This document shows, piece by piece, positions 13,156 to 25,900 of a DNA stretch of 64,000 nt (position 1 is the stretch's first letter; each line of letters begins with the position of its first letter). A model generated the notes under the pieces. It made no database searches, had not been told where the DNA came from, and was given only the letters and a program-made list of their open reading frames with translations. Source of the DNA: Membranipora membranacea. Taxonomy: Eukaryota; Bryozoa; Gymnolaemata; Cheilostomatida; Membraniporidae. The DNA lies in contig OU612074.1 in the NCBI GenBank assembly GCA_914767715.1, positions 21,874,062 to 21,938,061 of the forward strand, read 5' to 3'. The translations under genes were made by a program, and so were the position numbers.

Positions 13156-13891
13156 GAAATAAAGTATCACCTCACATGTCTAATCAAACTGCTAAGCTTG
13201 ATAAAGTGAACATAGTACTCGATAACTGCAGTCGATAGCAAACAACAACAATAATATCACTATGAAGAGTTATTGTCTCATGGTTAAATCACTTAGTAGA
13301 TGAGCATTGGCACAGAGCTGTGTTAATAAAAAAAAAAAAAATAATCTGCCATCAAGGAAACATGTAGGCATGGTGCAAATTTGTATTTAACTGGGTCTCT
13401 AAACGTAGTGTAGATCTGCTCAGTTTACCTTACCTTTACCTTTCGACCTTGCATAAGTCCAGCAACATGATAATCCTGGTTCATTTATTGAGATTTTATC
13501 CTCAGACTATCACATCTCCTTGGGTTTCCCCTGTATTGGGGATCTGCTACGGCCATGCTTAGTTTTGACTGTGTAACAATTTGAACTCATGAATTTGAAC
13601 CCATGTTATTATCTTCTCCCTAAAATTTCAGTCATGAATTTTACGTAGTGTCGGTTAAGGTGTTAGTGTGTTAAGGTATATTTATATCATTGAAAATAAA
13701 AGTAAATGGATAATCCAACAGCTTTGGATTCTTAAATAATGATTGACAGCAACTGAAAATTTCACTTGCCTCTCCAAAACAAACACTTGAAATGACCATT
13801 ACATGGTGTAAAAAAATCAGATTTTGGAATGGTCAAGCGATGATTTCGTTCTATGCAACTACAGTTTTATTATATCTCCTCATATTTATAC

Positions 13892-13897
13892 TTTATT
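13892..13897 (-). terminator. Candidate polyadenylation signal of the insulin-like gene
   Basis: AATAAA on the minus strand, about 265 bp downstream of the stop codon of the insulin-like peptide gene. It is the nearest canonical signal I found. An AATAAG lies closer to the stop, at about 14116-14121. Confidence 0.4.
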
Positions 13898-14162
13898 GGC
13901 ATAAATCGAATATATGTTTAAAATGTTTTCAGAATAATCCAAAACAAAAACAAAGCAATAACTAGTCACACAAAAATGGAGTAAAGCAATTGAGACTTTG
14001 TTTTGAAATGTTTAACATCCAATGTTTAAGCTGATATATTCATTCAGATGGGATAATTCTATACATATGTAAAGTGTAGTAGTGCTGGTCACTTAAGCTG
14101 TTATGAGGGATGGCGGCTTATTCTAGCTGGCAGGTGTGAGTCAGTGCTCTTCAGGATATAGA

Positions 14163-15208
14163 CTAGTTGCAGTGCTGCTCTAACTCATGTATATCACACC
14201 GATTTATACAGCACTCACAGGCGATACCCTGTGTCATTTCATATGAAAGCAGAGTGTTTGCCTTTGACTTTTGTATCAGTTTTGCTTCCAGTGCCCTTCG
14301 CTCTGTAAACAAATTAGGGTTATACTCAGTATAGTGGCACATTTATCTTACCTCCGGGTTAAACCTGAGCGAAAATCTCGGAAAGTGGCCCGTTATAAAA
14401 ATGATTTAACCCCCCCCCCTCTTCATCCCGAGTTGTCTTTTTTAAGTCTAGTAGAGCTGAAAGACTCTTAGTGGTTGAATTGGTCAAGTCAACTGAGTCA
14501 AATTCAGAAAGAGTATTGTAGAATCGAGATAATTCAAGGGGCCTGCACGACTGGATGAAAATTTAGCCTTACCGCTACCTGATAGAACTCAGTATTGTCT
14601 CTAGAGTTATTTTATGACCCTTATATGGTATTTGCTCGCATCAGAGGGTTTTTAAGGGGAATGTCAAGGTAAAAACCAGCTATAAAGAACGTATCCCATA
14701 ATGCTGCTTTCAGTAGCCAATTATCAGGTCGATGAATTTGTTCCTATTTGGAACTGTGGGACTGCCCTGTTGCATTGTGGGAATTTTATTAATGTATCAT
14801 ATCGAAGAAACTAGTAGAGATCTTCTTGTATGTCATTCTCTAGTTCCTGCCCCTCAAAACGCTAGCCTATCAGTGTAATAACAGGGTCTTGAAACGCATG
14901 AAAAATCAGTCAAACTCTGCCTCATGTAAGCCTATGCTATGTATTAGTACTTGGCATTGATACTCACTTCTTGTTGTCTCGTAATGTGTCCGGTCATCTT
15001 GATCTTCAGGGGAGATTCGCGTATAAGAGCGGGCACGCATACTGAACACCCTTTCAGCTAAAATAGCACCGCAACGTCGAAGAAATAATACTCCCCTAGC
15101 GTAGTCCTGGGGTGAACAGGTACTTTCATAACCTGCATCACTGCCTTTGAGGATGCATGATATGATAACAAGTGTGCAAACGGTGAGCAGAGATAGACGG
15201 ACAGACAT
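14163..15208 (-). CDS. Insulin-like peptide precursor (prepro-ILP)
   Basis: Two exons, 14968-15208 and 14163-14302, join in phase 1 (AGA A|AG) to give 126 aa. A phase-1 intron in the C-peptide is typical of insulin genes. Residues 1-25 are a signal peptide (LSLLTVCTLVIISCILKGSDA). The B-chain-like segment holds C31 and RRCG (C46-G47), then AILAERVF. A basic RKRR at 80-83, formed across the splice, is a good furin-type cleavage site. The C-terminus is an unmistakable insulin A chain, GIACECCINRCDIHELEQHC plus N and a stop, with the CC-x3-C-x8-C core (C111, C112, C116, C125) and an extra C109. That extra A4 cysteine is known in molluscan insulins, where it pairs with an added B-chain cysteine, here perhaps C31. 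The cysteine expected at B19 is Arg58 (CGT at 15035-15037). No dibasic site directly precedes GIACE. It would act as a secreted ligand; its receptor is unknown. Confidence 0.85.
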
Positions 15209-18200
15209 GATCTACGATTAGTAGGAAGTTATGCTGTGATGATTTTGCCAGCAGTAGACTTGTATTTTCAGCTGAGACAGTGTGCTGACTGATGCTGTCC
15301 TGTCTTGTGACAGCTGACTTAAATATGCTCCGAGAAGTGGAAACAACAATCTTGTTTTTATCAATGCTCACCACTTGGTTTGATAATATTTATGTCAAGA
15401 ATTGAAAAACACGCTTATTATTCAACTTGTTTTGATCATGCTTAGCTCATTTTGTTTCCATTGTTTATCATTTATTTCCTTGTTCTGTGTCAGCTGTCAG
15501 CAAGAGTTGTTTGTCTTAAATAGATACTCTCAGCTCCAATAGCACCTTATTGGATGGCACCGAGAGATATAAAAAACACAGTACCTGCCAATAATCAGCA
15601 GTTGTTGCGTTTTTGGCATCGAATCTGACTTGAATGAGAATAATATTTTGCAACATTAGAAATTTAAAGTCCGCATTCCAGCATTGATTATGGAGACAAC
15701 GTAGGGCTAGGGATATTCTGTTACTTCCCTGTCGGTTTTGTTGAGGGTTTTCTAAGCGTTGTAGCTGGCGTTTATTGTAAAAATAACATGCCTCGCCAAA
15801 AAAATTTTCGGGGTTTCTCAATCCACATGATCAAAGAAGTTTAAACTCAAAATTTGACGACGCTACGCCATGACGTAACGTCATAGCACGAAACTGAATT
15901 TCAGCAACATGTCAAAACCTATTGTCACTATTGTCCACATACAAACACATTGCAAGTTCTTGGAGCAAAAAATTCAGTCAATACATAAAGACTACCCTTA
16001 TATCATGCAGCCATAACAACAATAATGTTCAATGTTTGTTTTGACTTGAAAAAAGCGGCATCAAAATTCACATACTGATAGCTATGTCATTAGCCAAGGT
16101 GGACAAATGTAATTACCCTAGTGACTTCACTAACCCAGTGCGGGCCAGTATTGATGAATAGATTTCGAAGTGCCATTTTGCAATTTTGAATAATCATACT
16201 TCTAAAATGGTCAAAATTTTGAAAAAATGCTCCTTTGCTGTACAAAACGAGAAGTACAAATATGTGAAAACTGAACTAAGACTGAAATATTTTTTCTGAT
16301 AGGGGCATCATCAAAAGCCTTGGTGAGGGCACTAGGCATTGACTTTGAACCAAATGAAACTTTTGTGTTTGGGAAGGGGTATGATAAGAAGGCCGATCAT
16401 GCAGTCTTCCAGAGGCAGGCTATAAACTCAGTATTAATTTTGCCAAGCTAACTTCAAATAAAACATATGTCAAGTGAACAATTGCATTGGAATTATCTAC
16501 AAACATATTCTATTTGTATATTCCCAAATTTTGAATCAACATCTTTACTGAAATTGAAAAAAATGCCTCATGAATACAGAGGAAAATCCAACCATTCATG
16601 GTTTTTTTCCTGATATATTTCTGCACCAGATTTGGCGTAGTAATATAAGTCTCTAAAATCCAGTCATTTTAGTGTATTTTACAATAGTTCACAGGCTGGC
16701 TTGTTAATTCCTGTCTGTTATTATAGAAATTTCCTTCTCTAGTACTTAAAATTCATTCTAAGGCTTGTTACTACGATTAATTATCACAAGTTAGTTTTAT
16801 TGGGGCTACTTTGCGCTGCCAATTCTGGTTTGATACGAATAAATGGTTGTGAGGTGTCTGAGCCAGATGCTCCTAGTTATTGACAGTTCCTATTCTTTTG
16901 CATGGGCACTGGTAGCTTAAATTTTATAAATCGCCATCACAATAATAAAAAATTAAATTAAATATAATTGAGGGTTTGGAAATTGCTAAACAAGGAATGG
17001 CTACAATTAGAATGAAAAATTAAGGAAATCGGACCAGTAGTTCTCAAGTTAGTATGCTAGGCGAGGCATGACCTTAAGTTAATTAGCAGAAGATGTTTTA
17101 AAAAAAGCATGATATCATGTAATGGATAAATAACTACATACATGACTGATGGGGAAGTACCGGTTTTGTTTAGTCCAGTGTGTTTATTTATTTTGATATC
17201 ACCAGGAGTTTCAGTATTTGTCAAATTGCCAAAGAAATTAGAATTAGCAGAAAATTGAGATGGCTATACAATACAGAGAAAGACACTACATACATTCAAA
17301 AAAATGTTCACAAAGCTGTATGGAAAGTCTACATAATTTCTGCAGAAGCTAAAGCTATAAATCGAGCTCCAAATCTGAACTCCCAAACACTGATTTTAAC
17401 ATTCGATGTGAACAAGTAGCTTCACTTCTTCATCATATTCGCAGTCTTTGAGTATGATTCTGTTTATCAGTGTCAGATATCAGCATATTGGATATTTATA
17501 ATATACACCACAAATTGTGTAACCCCTAGCTGAGTTTGAATAACATGAATTATTGGTTAATGTAACTTTTGAGTTGTCTCCCCCTAGAGAGATCCAGCCC
17601 AATGAAGGGGCTCGCTGCATACAGAGCTGTTTTCAATTTCTTCGGAGAAAAACGTAGAAAAAAAGGGGATCTGCTTTTCAATTTTGGGGAAATGGGAATG
17701 GGGAAATCTTCTCTTCAGGTTTCTTTCAAACTGACCAAATTTTTTCTTCTTCTTCAACTTTGAAACACCCAATCTTCAATCTTCAGTAAAATACGCGTTG
17801 AGAGTAGGTTTCAGAAGCTAGCAGATTATCTTCAAATTCAAAACCTGCAACACCGCTGAAACTTTCCCGTCACATGATATTATGTCGATATCTCTACATC
17901 TTCACATCTTAAATTCTGTTTCTGGCCTCAAAGCCTGATAATCCGGCGATGATCTTCTCAAGATCCTAATCTCTCAGAGAATGGCTGAGATAAAATATAA
18001 TACACAATAAGATGTGCAGGACTATGTCATCCAGTGCCGTGTAGAACCAGACCCGAGCACGTCTTCGCGTCTCCACTCACAGAATAGACTGTCATATTTA
18101 TATAATCCGTTAATCCTGACACAGGATATTAGACCACAAAGCCGTCTCGTTTCCTTGTGGTTAGGTGTGAGTAAGCAACTTACCTCCCTGTCAAATATTC

Positions 18201-19644
18201 TTTGTTTGCAATCGAGAAATGTGACAATTTTTTGCACTTGCTAATACCATGTCAATTCCTCGTGTGATCCCCAAACCAAAGTGCGACCTGTGCTAGATCA
18301 AGTTCTACTGGTGAGCCACGGACACATTGGACGGATTGGATCCTACTTGATTGACTACTGTAGCTAGATTATGAGCTAGGTTATTTATCGGTTTATTGCC
18401 TCACACCATGCATAGGAATAAGCAGCTTTCCTTCGCCGGGGGGGGGGGCAAAAGTTTGGGGAGCTCAGACTACTTACTGGTGAATCTTTTCCATACTTCT
18501 TATAATATGTCTGAAGGGTGAAATTTTGTGTAAAATGTTTTCTGTTTCTGGTTTCTCATTGTTGCTAGCAAACCAAAATCAACACTTGTGGTATAATTTC
18601 AATCGCATAGCCAAATGGTTTGATGTAACTTTGTAGGGATCAGCCAATCGCAATGACAGAGAAACTCAATCTAGCATCTAATTATGTTTTGAGACCTCTG
18701 GCCTGTTTGTTCTTATCATCTACTCCCTTCCAACGCGGCCAAAAATCTGTTGTTAATTAAGGTAGGGTCGTTTGGACATCAGGTGTTGTAAACAAGGATT
18801 CTCTGAAAGTGATAATTTAGAATATAAGCCATCACCTGTCAAGTTTAATGGACATCACACAATTAATAGCTTCTGTATTTTTGTCACAAGACGGTACCAT
18901 CCGGTGCTAGTAACCCAAGCAGTAACTCATTAACAAGATCACATGGAAATTAAGACTTCTAACAAGAAAGTCAACCTAATCTAAGCCAACTTAAAGTGAT
19001 ATGTTAGGAGCAGTATGCAGCAAGATTTTTTTTTATCAATTCGTTCTGTTTTTTTTGGTCTATTTTTGTACCTGTCTGAAAGATTATGAAGAATGCAGAC
19101 ATTCTATGCTGTTGACAAAAACTCTTAGTTTAGTGTGCGCATTTATTACAATTGTTAGAGAATTTTTTTATTCCAGTAAACAATTAAATGATAAAATGTC
19201 CGTAACGCCCATAAAGCTGATTGCCTCATGATAAAAAATAAACCACCCTGAAAATGTATACTGGTGAATCATTAATCCCCACATTATTTAGAACTGTGGG
19301 ATTTACTTCACTTTTGTCATTATAAGAAAATGACGGATGCGATCACAACAGATATCAAACCCGATCAACTTACATGTAGGTTGAAAAATCAGAGAAATAA
19401 GACGGATAAATATTATGATAAGTGCACAAAAATAAGATTCCTAAATACATAAGACAGTATGTAGAAAGCTCAATGAGACAGTTTTATAAAAATGTCCCTC
19501 AGTTATCAGGGGTACAACTTGTTAGTGTAACCGATGGTAATATACAAGAGTAATACAGTATCTCACTGATAAAGTACAATCTTTATCCCGAACGCCATAA
19601 AGGGCTGGCTGTGGATGAACTAAGGCTATTTAATTTGACGAAGC
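15209..19644. other. Gene-poor region
   Basis: No exon chain was supported on either strand. A 101-codon open frame on the minus strand near 15516-15821 has no recognisable domain. A G-rich hairpin repeat lies at 18430-18475. The rest is AT-rich unique-looking sequence. The insulin-like gene's 5' UTR and promoter should lie just right of 15208. Confidence 0.45.
18430..18475 (+). repeat. G-rich hairpin repeat, diverged copy
   Basis: Contains cgccgg, a run of G, then 'gcaaaagtttggggagctca' and gacta. It matches the family core with one stem substitution (AGTTTG against CAGACT). Confidence 0.55.
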
Positions 19645-22586
19645 TCAGCCGACTATCACTCCCTCCTGGTTGACAGCTTGTAACTGTTGTTGATTTTGTT
19701 GGTTTACGTTATTCTGAGCGTTAAGTGAGTTCTGATTCAGCGCATCAAGCGCTAACTGGTCTGATTCCTCTGTTAGTGACTCATCTACAGCCTCAGCCTC
19801 AACTATCTGCTCGGCAGCTAGATTATCAACCTGTAAACAGAAAGTCATAAGATTATCAGAGTAAGGGTGAAGTCTAAGTAAGTAGAGGATATTTGACACT
19901 AAGTAACAATTTGTGACACTTTGTGACGTTTCGTGATGTTTTGTGACGTTTTGTGACGTTTTGTGACGTTTTGTGGCACTTTGCTGCAGCCGGACCCTTG
20001 GGGAGGCATGCTTTACCACTTCCAAAGTTAGTTTCACCGCTAACAGTGTGCTGCCCACTTGAGCTTTCTTTGGTTTGGAAAACCCAATATGCACAATACA
20101 ACCTAATAACATTCATCCACTCAGCGTCGCAGGTCACAGTAGCTGCTATTGTTCCATTTACATAAAGGCCTAGATGATGAAGCAAAAATTATTGGTTGCT
20201 ATCTTGGACCAATGTTTGATTCCGCAGCCCTTACAACATAACAGCCTCGAAATATGTAGCTATAATTCTATTGAGGGTGATTATACTGGCACCACACATG
20301 TGCCAGGATCTCAGTAATCTCTATAATCTGTTCATTTGTATATCAGAGATAAAGCAAATGTTTCATACTTAATCTCCAATCATATAGAAAGCGTAATCTT
20401 GAGGATTATCCCTTTGATTCTAGATAAAGGTTTCCTGTATGGAGCTGAAGGCTCAAGTAATTAAGGATGACATAAAAATTATGTAGGCTCAGCAAATGAA
20501 CATGATTTGCAAATGATTCACGAGGAATAATAAGTTACTTTCCAAACCTAAATCTAAAAGGCACAAATTGTAAATACGAATCTTACCACTTGAAGTTGTT
20601 GCCCCTGATTGATGGCTGATTGCTCTCCCAGTTTTAGATGGCCGCTCTCGCTGTTACTGTGCTCTATGTTCAGCGATAGAGAGATGCTTGATTTGTGGTT
20701 CTTCTCAAACCCAGCCTCTAGGTTACGGTTGGACGCTGCCTGATTTATTGACTGAGCGTTAAGTGCTTGTTCCCTGGCCAGTCTCTCCGCCCTCGCTGGA
20801 AAAACATCAGATTATATCAAATGAGTAATCAAAAGAATAATTTATTGGGTGTGTTAGTAATATTCTTGAAAACTTGATTTGAGCTTGGTGCTGCAGGATG
20901 ATTGGTGATTGATTGATTGATTGATGATTGGTCTCAGTTATGATATTATGTACATTCTTACCAGTCCTGGCAAATTCCTAGAACTCTAGCCATTTGTTTT
21001 GTGGGGAACTTTTGGACAATCCCTGGTTGTTTCGTTTTTCAAATATTGATTCCTAATCAAGAAATAGTCTAGAATATTTTCCGAAGTTAAAACGCACCTG
21101 CTCTTCGAGCTGTTCTGGCTGCTTTGTTCCTCTTTCTTGCTGCTCTTATCTCTGCCTTGCTCAGCTGATTAGCATCCAGAGCGCTGTTAGAGCTGAGAGA
21201 GTCACCAGAAGCTGCATTGAGAGCACTCAGATTCTCTGCCCCTACAGCTGAACCTCCAGTGTTGCTTACTGGGCGATTCCTCCTTCGTCCTCCCTGTTGT
21301 TGGACATTTCCGCCCTCAGTTCTACGCTGACCAGCGGGTCTCGTAGCTACAAGGTTAGCTGACTCTGGCTCTTGGCCAGTAGATCTGCCTAGTCCAGTTC
21401 CTGAAAGCACTTGGTTGATTTGAGCTTGTACTTCCTCTGGAGATGCTTCACCTTCTTTAGGGGCATTCTCAGCTGCGTTTCTGGCGTCGTTGTCCGCTTG
21501 TTGCTTTGCCAGGGCGTCGTTTATCAGCTGCCCAATCACAGCAGGTGACTGGGAGGTAGAATCACCACTAGATTGGGGATTACTGCCTTGTGATGCCTGT
21601 AGGATACCCGCTATCAGACCTCCTATTCCTCCTATAGGGTCCTGAGTGACTGGTGGACTCGCTCTGGCTGGTGGATTATTCGGTTGTCTTGAGCGTGCAC
21701 CCTCCAATCTTCTCTGACTTCCTTCAAGGCCAGCTACTTCAGACTCAGGGAGTGGGGTTGTTGACTGAGGAGGAGGTAGTGTCTCGGTGGTATCTGTTTG
21801 AGAAGGAACAGTGAGAATGACTTGTTCGCCATCTTCATTAGTAGTGATTACAAACTTTGGCACTCCGTTTTCAATAATAACTTGATCGCCATTTTCAGCT
21901 CTAGCGATTACAATCTGTGGCTCATCTGCTGATTCTTGATCCTGGAAAACTCCCTGTGTCGTCGGTGGCTCTGTTGTTGGTTGGAAGACCTGGACAATAA
22001 CCTGATTTCCATTCTCATCTGTTATTATCTCGAATTGTGGTCCCGCTTGTGTTGAGTTGGTTGCCGCTATCGTTGTGTTACCATTCAGAGCTGCTGTTAC
22101 TGCTGCTGGAGATGGAGTTGTTGTAGTTGTGGTTGTTGTTGTAGGGGTAGGTGTTGTTGTGGTGGTTGTTGTTGTTGTAGCTAGAAAATAATAATTTGCC
22201 AAGAATAAATAATCAGCAAAGCTCGTATGCAAAGCTAATGCTTATTAATGAAATATCACACATTCAAGATATAAAAAGTTATTGAGGACTCACAAGCAAC
22301 ATTTATTTATGAATGAAATGTAGCGTTTCAATGATGACATACTTGTCGTTGTGGTTGTTGGTCGCGGTGTTGTTGTTGTGGTTGTTGTAGTTGTTGCTGC
22401 TGCAGTTCTAGCTCTATCTGCCACCTCTTTATTACAGCCACGGGGCATATTGAACCCTGGTGTAAAGCTTACGCCGTCCGGCTGGATGTGTCCGTCGTAT
22501 AATTGTCGACAAAGTTCATCCCTGTTACCTGTGACACATTGTACTGTTAGCAAACAGACAAAGATCGTCAGCAGACAAGACTTCAT
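19645..22586 (-). CDS. Secreted threonine-rich low-complexity protein
   Basis: Four exons join in phase: 22343-22586, 21098-22180, 20587-20795 and 19645-19830 (TGA), giving 573 aa. A signal peptide (MKSCLLTIFVCLLTVQCVTG) precedes a short head with two cysteines (LCRQLYDGHIQ..., PRGCNK), the only cysteines in the mature chain. Two poly-Thr/Pro tracts, likely mucin-type O-glycosylation sites, span the exon 1/2 junction. Next come three related units built on '(D/E)NG(N/D)QVI': ITDENGNQVIVQVF, ARAENGDQVIIENG and TTNEDGEQVILTV. A long A/Q/N/S-rich part follows, with basic patches (GQRRTEGG, GGRRRNRP, AARKRNKAARTARRAG). The last exon is Q/N-rich and acidic. A probable non-coding first exon ends at a GTAAGT donor near 22992 and splices to the acceptor TTTCTTTCGTAG just before the ATG. 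Composition suggests an extracellular structural or mucin-like matrix protein. No known domain was recognised. Confidence 0.82.
19911..19980. repeat. 10-bp tandem repeat in an intron
   Basis: About seven copies of a 10-bp unit (ttgtgacgtt and variants ttgtgacact, tcgtgatgtt, ttgtggcact) lie in intron 3 of the threonine-rich gene. Confidence 0.8.
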
Positions 22587-22603
22587 TTTATCTCTACGAA
22601 AGA

Positions 22604-22632
22604 AATTATATATATATATATATTTATATATA
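22604..22632. repeat. TA dinucleotide microsatellite
   Basis: A (ta)n run just upstream of the ATG of the threonine-rich protein, before the predicted acceptor of its coding exon 1. Confidence 0.8.
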
Positions 22633-22992
22633 CCATGTTTTATTTATGTTGGAGAATGAATAAGGCGTCATGATATTCTAAACCCACAATTTATAACAGT
22701 CACCTCGAACTTCTCAGATTTTAATTTTTTATGCTGCAATACTGATAACTTTGAATATGTGAATGTGTGGGAGACATACGGTGATTGACACAATTATTAG
22801 CCAAATTTGAATTAAAAGTGGTTTGTCAGCTTAATGACTAAGCGAAAGATCAATCAGCGCCATTATATCACACGTATAATTTCCATCATCCTATATCCCA
22901 AGTGTGATCCATTGTAAAACACCACTACCGATTTCAGCATCTAAATTGCCTCAAACTATTTGTTGTGTTGAGTCTGTAGAAAGTATACTTAC

Positions 22993-25900
22993 GTTTATGA
23001 GGTTTTACCAGCCCTGAGAAGAGAATATTTATCTCCAGTGGGGCCTGCCCTGTTCACACCGACCTGCAGCTTTAAATGACGAGCTAAACCTACAAACCAA
23101 TTATAATAAAGCGGTTGACGCTGGTTTTTTATATTGACGTCTTTTAATGTCTTAATCCTTTCAGATTTCAATGTGTCATCACACTGAGGTTATTCAAAAC
23201 TCTGTACCAATTAATGAACTACTATTAGTTTGGGAGGCCCTGCGGATGTCTCTGATAAGTTGAGATCATCCCGTTGAAGATCTCAGGCTTTGTAACTGGA
23301 AGTATCAAGCACTGCTTGTCACTCAAAGGATTAAGTTAATTTATTTAATGTATTGCTGCAATGATTAATTATCTTGGCTCCTAACATATTTTTGGATTAA
23401 TGCTCTTATTTAATCTCGCTTGACGGAAACATTTATAAAAAATGGTTCAGCCAGACGTACAGTGAATACCATCCACAAATGAAAGGAACTTATAACAAAT
23501 TAAATAAGATAATGATATTTTTGTTTTCCCCCTGTCTGTTCACCTTATCTTACAAAGACAATGAGGCAAAAATACCTAAGGCTGAGATTGCATTCTTTAA
23601 TCTCGCTTGACAAAAACATTTAACAATCTATGTAAAAAATCAACCAGCCAACCAGACAAACAGTAGATAACATCCTTGAATTGTATAAAATAAGGTAATG
23701 GTATGTTTTGTTTTTTCCCCTTAAAACTCACCTGATAAACAAGATCATTCTCAAGTTAGTGTATCAATGGAAAAATTAGATCATCTAGGTAATTAGGTCT
23801 TTTGAGTGCTGATGAGAGCTGATGCCACAATTTTTATTAACACATATTCTGTTTTAGTTTGCACAAAATACCAAGCCAAAATACACCTTGCATTCCATAT
23901 TTATGCCTAAAAATAAGTTTGTTGAGACCTTTTGAGTAGAGCCTGCGTAAAAGTGGCCTTTTGCAATAGAAAATTGACCACCTATGATCTAGCTAGAATA
24001 AAATTTTGGCAACTATCCAGTCTAATGCCGAACAAATGAATGTCAAATAATGCCATGTACAGCTCACAGCTCACAGCTCTCGGACTGGATAAGAGGGATT
24101 GGAGGATCACCCTGATATATAGGTATAGAATCTGAATCGTTCTCTTATCACATCATAGACTGATAAATTGTAGATTGCATGATAAAACCTGGAGTAAAGA
24201 GGTTATACAGTTAGTAGACACATGATGAATATATTATATGTCTCACTCAGGGCTGTATTTTTGGGTTTTGAGGTGGTAAGGGGAGGCGGGACGGGACGGT
24301 AGGGGCGTTGGGGTAAGGGGGCCTTTTACAAAACTATTTTTGAAATCGAGGCATTTAATGCTTTCTTATTCCTATTTGAAGGGATTCACAGGCAACTGGC
24401 CACAGTGACCATGGTGTACCAGTTGAGTTTGAGGGGCATCATATCATATCTGATCCTTACTGTGATTGATATGCTTCTTCTGTAGAAAACAGTCTAAATT
24501 TCATTACTTGATGATAGATACACCATGGACATGTACTCTTGTTTGGCATTTGCGCAGGGGGTTATTGGATGGAAGGTATAGAGGTAGAGGCAGTTTTTTG
24601 GGTCAGCTATTGGCTCAATGGACCTCTGAGTAACCATAGAATTGCAGGGACATCACATTATATCTAATATCTACTGCTGTGCACATTGATATTTTAAATT
24701 TGATTTTCGGTGAACACGTTGCAGAGCGTGGCACATCAATATGAATACAGCAAAAAAAATCCCATGAATTTGTTGACAATTAATTTTCACAAGGTCAATC
24801 CCCTCACTGCCACCAACTTGGAATCTCTTCGGTGTTGCTCATAAGTAAGTATACATTACTTTCACACGTACTTATGCTAGGAGAGGGTATGCAAGCTAAG
24901 TGAATGCATTTGTTGAGATGCAACTTCAAATATTAGACGTCAATTAGAATCGGGCTGAAATGCTAACCTCTTCATTATCTCAATATTCAAATAACCAACA
25001 ATAGCAGACTGATATGAATACTACTCTACCAGTATTATTTGTGAACAAAATCAGCATCTAGTTCATCTTTTTTTCCAACTCTAATTCTTTACCTACCTCT
25101 TGATCCTCTAATAAATTAAATCTAATGACTACAGAATGTAGAGTGTACAGCAGTTTCGGGAGTTTTGCTCCAATATTAAATTTGTTTGATGTTAAAGTCT
25201 TGGAACGTACCGGTACAGAATCAAAGCCGGGAGTAAAGACTAGCTGTTATCTATCAGCTTCCTATTGAGTTTTGTCTTTATTGCTCCTGTGAGTCATAAA
25301 ACCATTCAAAGGTTTATACTGGGGGAGTTCGAGTCGATTCTAGCTAGTAATAGCTAGCTAATAGTAACTCATGTCTATGGTTTAAACAACTTGGCGCCGA
25401 AAACGGCGGCCGCGCCCTTAAGGCACTGATATTTCTCAGTCCTCGGATGGAGACAACACTTGCGATTTTAACCCACATTTTTAACCCACAATTAGTTGTG
25501 TGCTCCATAAGTAAAAGGAGACAACTCTTAAGACTCGTTTTTCTTGCGTTCTTTTCATTTCATGCTCAGGTACCTGTCATACACGAAATGCATAATACTG
25601 CAAATGAAAGTCTAGTCCACCGGGTGCTTTGAGTATGTATATTTTCAATTCACACAAATGGTAGGCTAAAGGTTAAAACTAAGCATAGACGGCATTAACT
25701 TCACATTTTATTATTAAAAAAAAAGATGGATTTTATAAAGTTTTTGCATCAAATTATCAGTCGGTTAAAAACACAAATCCGTAGCAGAACACCGAAACAG
25801 ATCACTCCTTGGCCTGTTTGTTATGATCAATTTTAAATGGAAACAACTGATTTGTGCCCTGATAAGTTTTCAACATCTTGCTGCACACCCTAAGGCCTAG

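Noticed and set aside
15516-15821. 101-codon minus-strand frame
   Set aside because: No signal, domain or splice partner was recognised; an upstream stop-free stretch of this length can occur by chance.
19831-20185. Open frames with repeated TSQNVTK-like units
   Set aside because: They read through the 10-bp tandem repeat in intron 3 of the Thr-rich gene; good splice sites on both sides and phase agreement show it is intronic.
22351-22659. Plus-strand frame of Val-rich protein
   Set aside because: It is the complement of the Thr codon run in exon 1 of the minus-strand gene.
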